Assembly (NCBI GenBank): GCA_029564115.1
Contig: JAKQQP010000351.1
Location: forward strand, 29,872-93,871
Length of the DNA stretch: 64,000 bases
Direction of reading: 5' to 3'
Origin: Candidatus Rifleibacteriota bacterium
GTDB lineage: Bacteria; Riflebacteria; Ozemobacteria; Ozemobacterales; Ozemobacteraceae
Shown one piece after another: positions 9,309 to 17,962 of the stretch. Position 1 is the stretch's first letter; the number at the start of each line of letters is the position of its first letter. Position numbers and translations under genes: made by a program. The notes beneath the pieces were generated by a model. It saw nothing but the letters and a program-made list of their open reading frames with translations. It made no database searches and was not told the DNA's origin.

Positions 9309-9944
9309 ATGAATCAACAGGCCATAAAACTTTATCTGCAGAATAACAGAACCGTAGCATTCGGGGTTCCGTTTATCGCTCTCATTCTGATGCTCGACCT
9401 TCTGGTATTAAGACCTGGTCGAGAAGCCAAACAGAAAGAAGCAGCCGGTCAAATTGCCCAGCAGCAACAACAGCATTCCGGCAGGCCAGTTGCCCCTGCG
9501 GCGACCCCGGCTACGGCAGCAGCAAAAGCGCCAGCAGAAAGAGGCAAGATTGCTCCGCCCGCACCTCTGGTTAAACCGACTTACCCACAGCTCTCAGAAA
9601 AAATTGAGAGCCGTTTTGCAGCAAATCGCGTTTACCCTTACGAAAGCAGCAGAAATATTTTTCTCTGGCCTGACAACGTCAGCCGCTACGCAGAACTCGA
9701 AAACCAGGACAACGTTGTCGAAAGACCCGACATTACCTATCATGGCTTCTTTACCCTCGGCAATGACAGAGTGGCTATTCTGCGCCTCGCCAATGAACTG
9801 CTGCTGACCCGTCTTGGCTCGACTTTAAAAAGAACATCGTTCAGCCTTGCTGCAGTAATGCCCGACAAAATAATCATTTCAGACACATCAGAAGCGTTGA
9901 GAGACTTTGAGGTAACGCTTTCAGAACAACCCAAGGACAAATAA
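9309..9944 (+). CDS. PilP/GspC-like periplasmic linker protein
   Basis: 211 residues. An N-terminal transmembrane helix (~17-36) is followed by a Gln/Ala/Pro-rich linker (~40-90) and a C-terminal domain (~105-205) with the pattern RNIFLWPDNV … YHGFFTLGNDRVAILRL … LLLTRLGSTLKRTSFSL. This resembles the homology region of PilP/GspC that touches the secretin. Architecture and position after PilO fit, but similarity is weak, so the family is inferred. No secretin gene is adjacent. Confidence 0.6.
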   Translation: MNQQAIKLYLQNNRTVAFGVPFIALILMLDLLVLRPGREAKQKEAAGQIAQQQQQHSGRPVAPAATPATAAAKAPAERGKIAPPAPLVKPTYPQLSEKIESRFAANRVYPYESSRNIFLWPDNVSRYAELENQDNVVERPDITYHGFFTLGNDRVAILRLANELLLTRLGSTLKRTSFSLAAVMPDKIIISDTSEALRDFEVTLSEQPKDK

Positions 9945-9946
9945 CC

Positions 9947-11263
9947 ATGGATTACCCGACAATCAAAAGACTCTTTCAGGATCGCGATAAAAGTGTAAGA
10001 TTGTTTTGCCTGAAAAGTCTTCTTCACCATAACCTGGACAATGTCGATGAATTCATCCTCGAGGGGCTGCGTGACGGCAGACCCGAGGTGGTTATTGCGG
10101 CAATGAAAGCTTCTCGAAAAACCAGCAGCACCGAAATTTCGGGGATGATTCTAACCTATCTGGAGTCTCCCAACAGTATCCTAAGGAATGAAGCACTGCA
10201 CGCTCTTCTCGGCAAGAACCACCCAGATATACGCACTGCTGTCTGCGACTTTCTCAAACATGAAGAGGATGCCGCCCTTGTCGCGACCGGCGTAAAGGTT
10301 ATCGGTGGCTTCAAATCGCACGAATTCATACCCCTCTTCAAGGCTTTTTTGAATTATGCCGATGAGCGGGTACGGGCCAACGCTACCGAATCACTGGGAG
10401 AAATCAATTCACCCGAGGTTATCGAAATTTTGAAAGTACTGGTTGCAGACCGCAACAATCGGGTGCGGGCCAACGCCATCAAAGCCCTCTGGGAAAAAGG
10501 CATAAGATTCGGGCTCAACACCCTGTCAGAAGAGCTGCGCTCACCCAACACCAGAAAACGCGCGTCTGTAGCTTACATCCTCGGAGAAATCCAGGAAGAC
10601 AAATCTTTAGAACTGCTGGTTGGCCTGCTGAGTGATATCTCGCCAACAGTGAGAAACAGGGCCGTGTTGAGTCTCGGCAAAATTGGTTCTTCGCGAATGA
10701 TTTCTCATCTGGTCAACGCTTTTTTCAACGAAGACGAGTTGAATATCCGCGAAACGATAGTTCTTACCATTCTCAAAATTAACCAGGAACTGGCAATGAA
10801 TCAGCTCCTCGAAAAATACGACAGCGAAGAAAATTCCAGATCCAGATCGATTCTTGTCAAATGCCTTGGCAAAGCAAACAATCAAAGCACTCTGCCGCTT
10901 TTGGCAAAAGCGCTTAAAGACGGTGATGCCAGAGTCAGAGCCAATGCAGTCGAAGCCGTAGGGCAACTAAAAGACCCGGCTCTTTCAGATCTGCTCATAC
11001 CCCTGCTGAACGATGGCAACAACCGTGTCAGAAGCAATGCCGCCACCGCCCTCTGGAAACTTGGTGGAACAGGTGCAATAGTCACCCTGAAACAGATGAT
11101 ACGTTCTTCTCACAAACAGATGCGCTCTTCGGCAGCCTGGGCCCTCGGAGAAATAGGCGCACTGCAGTTCGGCGACATCCTTCAGGATTTAACAGGCGAC
11201 ACTGACCCTGATGTGAGAAGATGTGCGTTAAAAGCACTGGCAAAACTTTCTAAAATAACTTAA
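9947..11263 (+). CDS. HEAT-repeat (PBS-lyase-type) protein
   Basis: 438-residue soluble protein built almost entirely of ~31-residue HEAT repeats of the PBS-lyase type (for example DERVRANATESLGEI, NNRVRANAIKALWEKG, DARVRANAVEAVGQL, DPDVRRCALKALAKL), about 12-13 in number. No signal peptide or catalytic motif. It starts two bases after the PilP-like gene, so it is probably part of the pilus/secretion operon as a scaffold (inference). Alternative: an unrelated protein-protein adaptor. Confidence 0.85.
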   Translation: MDYPTIKRLFQDRDKSVRLFCLKSLLHHNLDNVDEFILEGLRDGRPEVVIAAMKASRKTSSTEISGMILTYLESPNSILRNEALHALLGKNHPDIRTAVCDFLKHEEDAALVATGVKVIGGFKSHEFIPLFKAFLNYADERVRANATESLGEINSPEVIEILKVLVADRNNRVRANAIKALWEKGIRFGLNTLSEELRSPNTRKRASVAYILGEIQEDKSLELLVGLLSDISPTVRNRAVLSLGKIGSSRMISHLVNAFFNEDELNIRETIVLTILKINQELAMNQLLEKYDSEENSRSRSILVKCLGKANNQSTLPLLAKALKDGDARVRANAVEAVGQLKDPALSDLLIPLLNDGNNRVRSNAATALWKLGGTGAIVTLKQMIRSSHKQMRSSAAWALGEIGALQFGDILQDLTGDTDPDVRRCALKALAKLSKIT

Positions 11264-11302
11264 ACTGTCAAGCGGTCATACTCAGAGAATAACGAGGAAG
11301 TC

Positions 11303-13867
11303 ATGAACCGCTTTAAATTTTTACCTGTAATATGCCTTATTGCGGCCTTTTCGCTCGCTTTTCAAGCCGGCGTATATGCCCAGTCAGAGGCAGCGAGAGA
11401 ATTGAATCGAAAAGGCCAGCTTGCTATCGACAGCGGCCACCACCAGGACGCGATCCGCTTTCTTAAAGAGGCGATGAAGCTCGAGCCACGCTGGGGCGAG
11501 CCATATTTCAATGCGGCGAAACTTCTGCGACTACGCAACAGACGCGAAGAAATGGTCAAGATGCTCAAAGAAGCCCTGAGCCGCGACCCCCAGAACAAAG
11601 CCTATGCAGAGGCTTACGCAAAGGTTCTCAAAGAAGATCTTGTCAATGCCGAAAAAACGCAAAAAACGTCTGACATCGTTCGACTACGTCAGGAAATCGT
11701 TCAGATCAATCCGGGCGAGATAGACATCGGCCTGCAGATAGTGCAGCAACATATCGATGCCGGGCAAAACGACAAAGCCCTGACACTTGCCGAGAACCTG
11801 CTGGAAAACAACCCTTCCCTGCGCACGCGGTATGATTCAGAGCCGATGGGCAAGCTCTACATGGTTCTGGCAGCGCTTGAATTAAAACGCGGCAACCTGG
11901 CAACCGCCAGAAATCATTCTGACAACGCCTCAAAATTCACCCTTGCTGACCCAGATGGTTTTAAAACTCTTGCCTCTGAAATAAGAGACAAACAGACTCA
12001 GGCCGTTGAAAAATTGCTCAAACAGGCCGAAGCGTCAAAAGAAGCTCAAAAACCTGAAGAGGCAATGCAGCTTCTAAAAACAGCCGAAGAGATTCTACCG
12101 AACAATGAATCTGTCAAAGCCGCCATAGATGCGATAAATCAGTCGCGTGATGCCAAATCTGCTTATGCCAGTGCCAGAGAAGCAATTCAAAAAGGCAGCT
12201 GGCTTGAAGCCAGAGATCTTCTCGAATACGTGGTTTCTGTCGATTCTTCCAATTCTGAGGCTCGCAAACTGCTGCAACAGGCTGCCAACAAAGAAGAATC
12301 ACTCATGAAACTTCTCGGACGGCCGGATCGCCTGCCGCGCAGCTCAAGTGACCGCGCAGCCCTGACCGAAGGCTTTTTGCGCCGCGGCGTTCAGTTCATC
12401 GAAGCCGGTAACAAAAAAGACGGCGCTGTATCTCTGAACCGCGGCCTTGCCATAATCGAGCTCGACGCCAGCCTGCAAAGATTCAAAGCTGCTTTTACCG
12501 AAGAACTTGAAAAAATTCAGACGGCTGACAACCGCAAAGAAACATGGCAGAAGGCACTCGAAGCCAGAAATGTCTACGAATATGAAGAAAGTCTGAAACT
12601 GCTTAGCCAGCTGCCAAAAAACTATGACATTCAGCTGCCAAGCTATCTTGCCGAAGCCTACTGGAAAACCGGCAACGAAGAACAGGCCATGACCGAAGCC
12701 CGCTATCAGCTCGCTAACCAGCCAGACAACAACCGCGCCAAATTTGTCCTCGGCTCGATTTTTCTGGAACGCGGCGATAAGGATATGGCCTATAAATATT
12801 TCAAAGAAATTTACGATATCGACCCCGATTACCCTGAAATAAATGACAGACTGCTGGCTTCCAGCACTTCCAAATGGAAAACTTTCTTCCCGGTCATTGT
12901 CATCGTTCTCCTGCTCTGGATAGCATGGTCTCTCTACAAATATCTGCCGGAATACAACAAAAACTCGGCTATCAGAAAGGCTCAAGCATTTCTGCGCAAA
13001 GAAATGCACGATGAATGTATCGAAGAACTGACGCGCATCCGCCGACTTCCCAATCTCACTGAATTTGACGGCGCTCTTATTTCAAGAATTCTTGCTCAGG
13101 CATACCTTAAACGTGGCGTCTATGACCGGGCTATCGGTGAATGCAAACATCTGATCTCGATCAATGCAAAAGATGAAGATGCCCATACATGGCTGGGCTA
13201 TGCCTATCTTGGCCGGCGCATTATGTCTCCGGAAAGCCTGCCGGAATTACTGAACCTCTACCAGAAAGACCAGCGCAACATCGCTCTGGTATCATTGCTC
13301 GGTTCACATTACACCCAGCAGAAAAACCTCTCGGAAGAAGGCGTGAAAATTCTTGAGCAGTGGCTGAACCTCGACCCGAACAACCCCGATGTTTTGAAAC
13401 CTCTCGGGCGTTATTACCTCAAAAAGAATCGCAGCGACGACAGAGCCATGAAGGTCTTCCAGAAAATGATGGAAATGGGTTCCCCAGAAGCCGAGTTCCT
13501 TCTTGGCGTCGCCAGAATCCACCTCAAACTTCGCCAGTTCGACAGCTGCCTGCAGCTTTGTGAGCAGGTTATCAACAGTGACATCAATAACGAACTAGTC
13601 CACTCTGTCTTGCGCGAAGCTTATCACAAGCAGAACCGAATCGCCGACCTGCTCGACATATACGGCAATTTCCTCAAGAACAACCCATATAATGTCGCTT
13701 TTCAAAACGGTCTCAAAGAAGCTCAGAAGCTTGCCGCGAATGCCAGCGGTCGCAGCGAAGAACCGGCGCCTCAACTGGCTTCCGACCAAGTCGCCTGCCC
13801 CCATTGTCAGCAGATAAATTCAAGCAAAGAGTACTGCTGCCAGCATTGTGGCCAGAATTTGTTATAA
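11303..13867 (+). CDS. Large membrane TPR protein with C-terminal zinc ribbon
   Basis: 854 residues; GAGGAAG precedes ATG 11303. A signal peptide or anchor (~1-27) is followed by many TPRs (~30-500, e.g. ELNRKGQLAIDSGHHQDAIRFLKEA split over helix pairs), one transmembrane helix at ~525-546 (FFPVIVIVLLLWIAWSLY), a second TPR block (~560-810) and a C-terminal CPHC…CCQHC zinc ribbon (~830-852). The topology therefore puts TPRs on both sides of the inner membrane, with the zinc ribbon in the cytoplasm if the N-terminus is cleaved. Part of the pilus-linked block; function unknown. Confidence 0.85.
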   Translation: MNRFKFLPVICLIAAFSLAFQAGVYAQSEAARELNRKGQLAIDSGHHQDAIRFLKEAMKLEPRWGEPYFNAAKLLRLRNRREEMVKMLKEALSRDPQNKAYAEAYAKVLKEDLVNAEKTQKTSDIVRLRQEIVQINPGEIDIGLQIVQQHIDAGQNDKALTLAENLLENNPSLRTRYDSEPMGKLYMVLAALELKRGNLATARNHSDNASKFTLADPDGFKTLASEIRDKQTQAVEKLLKQAEASKEAQKPEEAMQLLKTAEEILPNNESVKAAIDAINQSRDAKSAYASAREAIQKGSWLEARDLLEYVVSVDSSNSEARKLLQQAANKEESLMKLLGRPDRLPRSSSDRAALTEGFLRRGVQFIEAGNKKDGAVSLNRGLAIIELDASLQRFKAAFTEELEKIQTADNRKETWQKALEARNVYEYEESLKLLSQLPKNYDIQLPSYLAEAYWKTGNEEQAMTEARYQLANQPDNNRAKFVLGSIFLERGDKDMAYKYFKEIYDIDPDYPEINDRLLASSTSKWKTFFPVIVIVLLLWIAWSLYKYLPEYNKNSAIRKAQAFLRKEMHDECIEELTRIRRLPNLTEFDGALISRILAQAYLKRGVYDRAIGECKHLISINAKDEDAHTWLGYAYLGRRIMSPESLPELLNLYQKDQRNIALVSLLGSHYTQQKNLSEEGVKILEQWLNLDPNNPDVLKPLGRYYLKKNRSDDRAMKVFQKMMEMGSPEAEFLLGVARIHLKLRQFDSCLQLCEQVINSDINNELVHSVLREAYHKQNRIADLLDIYGNFLKNNPYNVAFQNGLKEAQKLAANASGRSEEPAPQLASDQVACPHCQQINSSKEYCCQHCGQNLL

Positions 13868-13878
13868 GAGGTAACACA

Positions 13879-16800
13879 CTGTCCAATACCACACATAAAT
13901 TTGTAACTACTGGCCCCTCGCAGTATCTGCGCCAGTTGATTCTGCTGCTGATCTGCACGCTGTGTGCAATAAATCTGTATGCTCAAGACGAGCAGTATGT
14001 GACACTGCGCAAATTTCTTACTGCCAGAATGTATGGCGAGGCCTACAATGAATTGCTGCGGCTCGAACTCAGCCGCGACGAAATAGACCCGAAACTCGAG
14101 AAACTGCGAATCGATCTTCTCGAGCGCACCAAAGAAAGGCTCCTGCGACAGGCGCGTGTCAGCCCCGATGACCCGGCTATTTTCACGATCCTGGCCGATA
14201 TCGACTTCCATCAGGGCAATCTTGAAGAAGCCTCCAAAAATATCTCGAAGGCGCTGACAAACAAATCCGGGCCTGTGGCCAACTATGTTTTCGCCAAGAT
14301 ACTTTTCCGCAAGGGCAGTCTGGTGCAGGCTTTTGACCAGATGGGGAGCGTGCTGGAAGCCATGCCCGACTCACCTGTGGTTTTCGAAGACTTTCAGTTT
14401 CTGTATGCGTGCAAAAGCTACGGAATCGCGACCGCCCGCAAGATTTCTCGCAATACCAACTTCATCAAACGCGCGACACCTGTTGCCGCTGGCGACAACG
14501 TGCCAGAAATACCAGAGAGTCCTTTTGAAAATGACCCGACTCAGGTAGCTGCACTGCCTGCTGCCACACCCGAGCCGGTAGAAACGACACCTGCGCCAAT
14601 CAACGCTGCCTCAGTTACAGAAGAAGATGACGACCTACCGTTTCCAGATGATTCTGGTGACACTGACGAAGCCGACATTTTGCCCGACGAATCAACGGGT
14701 CTGCCGGATGAAAGCGATGAACCGGAAGATGAAGATTTTGTCGAAGACGAACCAGCTCAGACTTCTCCGGCAAAGGATCCACAGCTGCTACCACCTCGTC
14801 CTACTCCGGTGGCCATGACGCCCGAACCGCCACAACCCGAAACCGACCCTGAAAAGGAAAACATCAAAAAAGCTGAATACTGGCTGCAACAGGCTGTCAG
14901 ACAATTCGAAAACCGTAATTACGACGACGCTCAGAACAACTGGAAGTCTGCCGTGGAACTTCACGCTGACCTCCCCGGCAAAGACGAACTTAAAACCCGA
15001 CTGGATGCCAAATTTGACCTTTTCAAGCGCTATAGAGAAGCCAAAGACCTGTTTGAGCTTGAAAAATACGACAAAGCTCTGCCAACGCTTGAAGAAGCAT
15101 ACAATGAAGAACCTGACAGGTTCAAAGAAGCCCCCTTCATGATCGGGAAAATTTATCTGCTGCAGGCTGAGCCAGATTACGACAAAGCCCTGCATTATCT
15201 CGATCTGGTGCTGAGCCAGGACAACCTCGATCCCTTGTTCAAACGTGATATCGAATGGACAAAAATGGAAATTTTTTATGGGATGCACAGATTCGACGAG
15301 GCGAACGCCATATTTCAACGTTTCATGGCGAACGAAGAGGCTTTTGCCCGCAATCAGACAAACTTCAATCACCTGCGGATAGGGCTGTGGTACAACCTCA
15401 ACAAGACCCTGGTTCACATCGGGTTTGGCGTTTTCATAGCCATGTTTCTGCTGGTTTTCGTGCTCAGACTTCTGCCGGCTATTACCATGTTGTCTGATCC
15501 CCTCAAAAGTGCGAAACGCATGTTCGAAAGCAATAAGTTTCAGAAGGCTATTGGCATCGCGGAAAAGGCCCTGCGCAGCAAACAGCCTATTCAGGTCGAG
15601 AGAGAGTTTCTCGAGATTCTCGTTAAATGCCATTTTGAGCTCAAAAATTTTGTGAGATGCCAGGAAAACGCCCGGCTTATTCTCGAAAAATTCCCTGGAA
15701 ACAACATCGCCTGGAGTTATCTGGCCAAAGCCTCGATGGCCAGCCACGACACTTCGAACGAAGCCATTAGCATGTATGAAACCCTCTACAGAGAGAACCC
15801 CACCAGAAAAGAGTATCTGCCGATTCTTGCCAGACACCATGCTCAGACCGGTAACAACACGGTCGAGGCCATGAATATACTTGTCACTTACTACCAGTCG
15901 GGCGGCAAAGAACCGCCAATAGTAAAAGCCCTGGCGAACGGTTATGTGCAGAACCGTTCGATGGGTCCAGAAGTAATAGATATTCTTGAAGAAGCTCTCA
16001 AGACCGACGATAAATTAGATTACCGCGAGCTGCTGGCGCGAAATTTTTCAAAATGCGGCCGTTATGATGATGCAGCGCGTGAATGTCTGAAGGTACTCAA
16101 CGAGAATATAAACAACATGGGCATACATGTCGTCTATACCTCTTCGATGAAAAAGTTAAAAAAGCTCGATACCGCAATAGACCAGTATAAAACTTTCCTG
16201 CAAAGATACCCCGGCAATCCTCAGTTAAACGAAATATTGAACGGCCTCAAAAAAGATCTTTCAATTTTCAGCCCATCAGAAAGCGATCTTATGCAATTTC
16301 CGGAGGATCTTCCGATGCCCGATCTGCCTGAACCGGGCTTTTCCGATCATCATGAAGACATCGATCTTGAAAATTATGTAGAACCTCCCCCAGAAGGTTT
16401 TGTTATGGAAGACAGTCAGGAGACACCACTACCAGAGTTTCTGCAAGGCGGCGAATATTCTGACGAACCGCTGCCAGACCCGCTTGGTTTCGGTGACTCA
16501 GGGCCCGGAAGACTAACGCCACAACCAATTACCCCCGGAGGCAGACAAACCGAATTGCCACAGATCGAACTGCCGACTCTCGACCCGTTCGAAGATAATT
16601 CCGCGCTGTTCAATGAATTTGCCTCAGAGCTGCCCGAAGAGCTGGGCGGGCCGGCTGAACCACCTCTCCCGCTGCCCCCCGATTCGTTCAACCCTTACAA
16701 ACAGTTACCGGTCGAAGAGCCGTCGTCAGACGCTTTGCCGGGCAAACGCGGTTCAGACAGCATAAAATCAGCGACTGGTCAGGGGCTGACCATGAAAATA

Positions 16801-17154
16801 GCTGAAGCTCACGAGAAAGTCAGAGCAAGCAAATGGGACGACATAATCGCTCTGTTAAGCCCTGATTTTGCTTCAGAACGCAACAAAGAGGCAGGGATTC
16901 TGCTTGCAAATGCCTGGCTTGGTAAAAATAAACCGCAGATGGCTCTTGAAATAATCGAAACTCTCGACTTCGACCCGGAATTGTTGAATGAACCCATAAA
17001 AGAAGTGCTCTACCGCACAGGGCTCGCGCTCGAAAGTGAAAAAAAACTCGATGAAGCGCTGCGGATGTATGACCTGATCTGCAGTGTAGATATTAACTTC
17101 AAAGACGCTTTTGACCGTTCCGACAAGATCTACACCCGAAAAAAATCAGGCTGA
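13879..17154 (+). CDS. Very large membrane TPR protein, probable CTG start
   Basis: About 1,091 residues. The frame has no ATG near its beginning. CTG at 13879 lies seven bases after AAGAGG and just behind the previous stop, and gives a signal sequence (…LRQLILLLICTLCAINLYAQ). TTG 13804 lies inside the upstream zinc ribbon and TTG 13936 has no SD. The order is signal peptide, TPRs, an acidic Pro-rich linker (~200-325), TPRs, a transmembrane helix (~511-535), TPRs, a second acidic Pro-rich region (~800-960) and terminal TPRs. This is the same plan as the preceding gene (TPR–membrane–TPR), suggesting a related pair. Function unknown. Confidence 0.8.
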   Translation: MSNTTHKFVTTGPSQYLRQLILLLICTLCAINLYAQDEQYVTLRKFLTARMYGEAYNELLRLELSRDEIDPKLEKLRIDLLERTKERLLRQARVSPDDPAIFTILADIDFHQGNLEEASKNISKALTNKSGPVANYVFAKILFRKGSLVQAFDQMGSVLEAMPDSPVVFEDFQFLYACKSYGIATARKISRNTNFIKRATPVAAGDNVPEIPESPFENDPTQVAALPAATPEPVETTPAPINAASVTEEDDDLPFPDDSGDTDEADILPDESTGLPDESDEPEDEDFVEDEPAQTSPAKDPQLLPPRPTPVAMTPEPPQPETDPEKENIKKAEYWLQQAVRQFENRNYDDAQNNWKSAVELHADLPGKDELKTRLDAKFDLFKRYREAKDLFELEKYDKALPTLEEAYNEEPDRFKEAPFMIGKIYLLQAEPDYDKALHYLDLVLSQDNLDPLFKRDIEWTKMEIFYGMHRFDEANAIFQRFMANEEAFARNQTNFNHLRIGLWYNLNKTLVHIGFGVFIAMFLLVFVLRLLPAITMLSDPLKSAKRMFESNKFQKAIGIAEKALRSKQPIQVEREFLEILVKCHFELKNFVRCQENARLILEKFPGNNIAWSYLAKASMASHDTSNEAISMYETLYRENPTRKEYLPILARHHAQTGNNTVEAMNILVTYYQSGGKEPPIVKALANGYVQNRSMGPEVIDILEEALKTDDKLDYRELLARNFSKCGRYDDAARECLKVLNENINNMGIHVVYTSSMKKLKKLDTAIDQYKTFLQRYPGNPQLNEILNGLKKDLSIFSPSESDLMQFPEDLPMPDLPEPGFSDHHEDIDLENYVEPPPEGFVMEDSQETPLPEFLQGGEYSDEPLPDPLGFGDSGPGRLTPQPITPGGRQTELPQIELPTLDPFEDNSALFNEFASELPEELGGPAEPPLPLPPDSFNPYKQLPVEEPSSDALPGKRGSDSIKSATGQGLTMKIAEAHEKVRASKWDDIIALLSPDFASERNKEAGILLANAWLGKNKPQMALEIIETLDFDPELLNEPIKEVLYRTGLALESEKKLDEALRMYDLICSVDINFKDAFDRSDKIYTRKKSG

Positions 17155-17205
17155 GAATATCAATCGACTGGTGCTTTGACAAGAAAACCTGTATCGCTTC
17201 AGAGT

Positions 17206-17787
17206 TCAGAATTTGCCCATCAGCAGTTCGGCGTTGAGCGCCAGCCCCTCTACCCTGACGCCGGTAGCGCCGGCAAAAGTGTAACCGGCGCCGAATTCAA
17301 GTACGATGTGCCTGCTCATAGGAAGAACACCAATAATCATCGGCTCGAAAAAGCTGAACGACCCCTTGTTGAATTCATACCCGGAAGCCCGACTGCGCAA
17401 ACGATAATCGCCGACGCCAAACGATACCCGCCATTTAACGCGGGAATCTTCCCTGAATGAGTCTTCGAGGGTCAGACCAGCCATGTCGAGGTTAAATTTC
17501 TGACTTTCACCATTCAAAGTACCAGAATAAAAAACAAAGCCGATCTCAGGGTCATAAAGCCGGCCGGCAAAGGCTCTTATGCCCCATACGGTCATGTCTC
17601 CACCAAAGTTCTGCGGAGCGGCCACCCGTTTATATTTCATTATCGGCCCGACACCGTATACGTATTCGCTGCTTTTTGGCTGCGAATCCATCAGCAGCGT
17701 TGGGCCTGTCAGAGAGAAGCCGGCAGTCGCATACAGAATAAAAAGGGTTATAATCAGTAGAAATCGCTTGATTTTCATAGCGTTCAT
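17206..17787 (-). CDS. Exported beta-rich protein, possible small outer-membrane protein
   Basis: 193 residues if started at ATG 17787 (17778 is equally possible; neither has a clear SD). A signal peptide (MKIKRFLLIITLFILYATAGFS) is followed by alternating beta-strand-like segments (VWGIRAFAGRLYDPEIGFVFYSG, RVSFGVGDYRLRSR, EFGAGYTFAGATGVRVEG) ending in the hydrophobic/aromatic MGKF. Alternating pattern and terminal Phe fit an eight-stranded outer-membrane barrel. No family recognised. It stands alone on the minus strand between two plus-strand operons. Confidence 0.6.
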   Translation of the reverse strand: MNAMKIKRFLLIITLFILYATAGFSLTGPTLLMDSQPKSSEYVYGVGPIMKYKRVAAPQNFGGDMTVWGIRAFAGRLYDPEIGFVFYSGTLNGESQKFNLDMAGLTLEDSFREDSRVKWRVSFGVGDYRLRSRASGYEFNKGSFSFFEPMIIGVLPMSRHIVLEFGAGYTFAGATGVRVEGLALNAELLMGKF

Positions 17788-17868
17788 ATCGACAGACAAT
17801 GGCTTTTTTTTCAGCAAATTCAACGCATTGGCCAGATGTCGTATAACTTCTGTAACAGTTTAAAAAGG

Positions 17869-17898
17869 TTGCTTTGATTCTGCAAAAGTCGTTATATT
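17869..17898 (+). promoter_or_regulatory. Possible promoter of the SBP-OmpA/PspA/ABC operon
   Basis: TTGCTT (17869-17874) and TATATT (17893-17898) with an 18-base spacer, 65 bases upstream of the GTG start of the first gene of the seven-gene operon. Moderate match to a sigma-70 promoter. Confidence 0.4.
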
Positions 17899-17962
17899 GT
17901 CTTATTGAATATAAGGCATAGCTGCACTTCATCAATCAGTTAATCAGCCACAGGAGGATAGA

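Noticed and set aside
9455..9560. CAG/CAA-rich repeat tract as a microsatellite
   Set aside because: It encodes the Gln/Ala/Pro linker of the PilP-like protein; irregular and too short to call a repeat element.
14788..15840. 350-codon minus-strand open frame
   Set aside because: Entirely antisense to the large TPR gene, whose coding pattern and repeats are clear; the antisense protein is low-complexity Phe/Val-rich, a shadow of Glu/Lys-rich codons.
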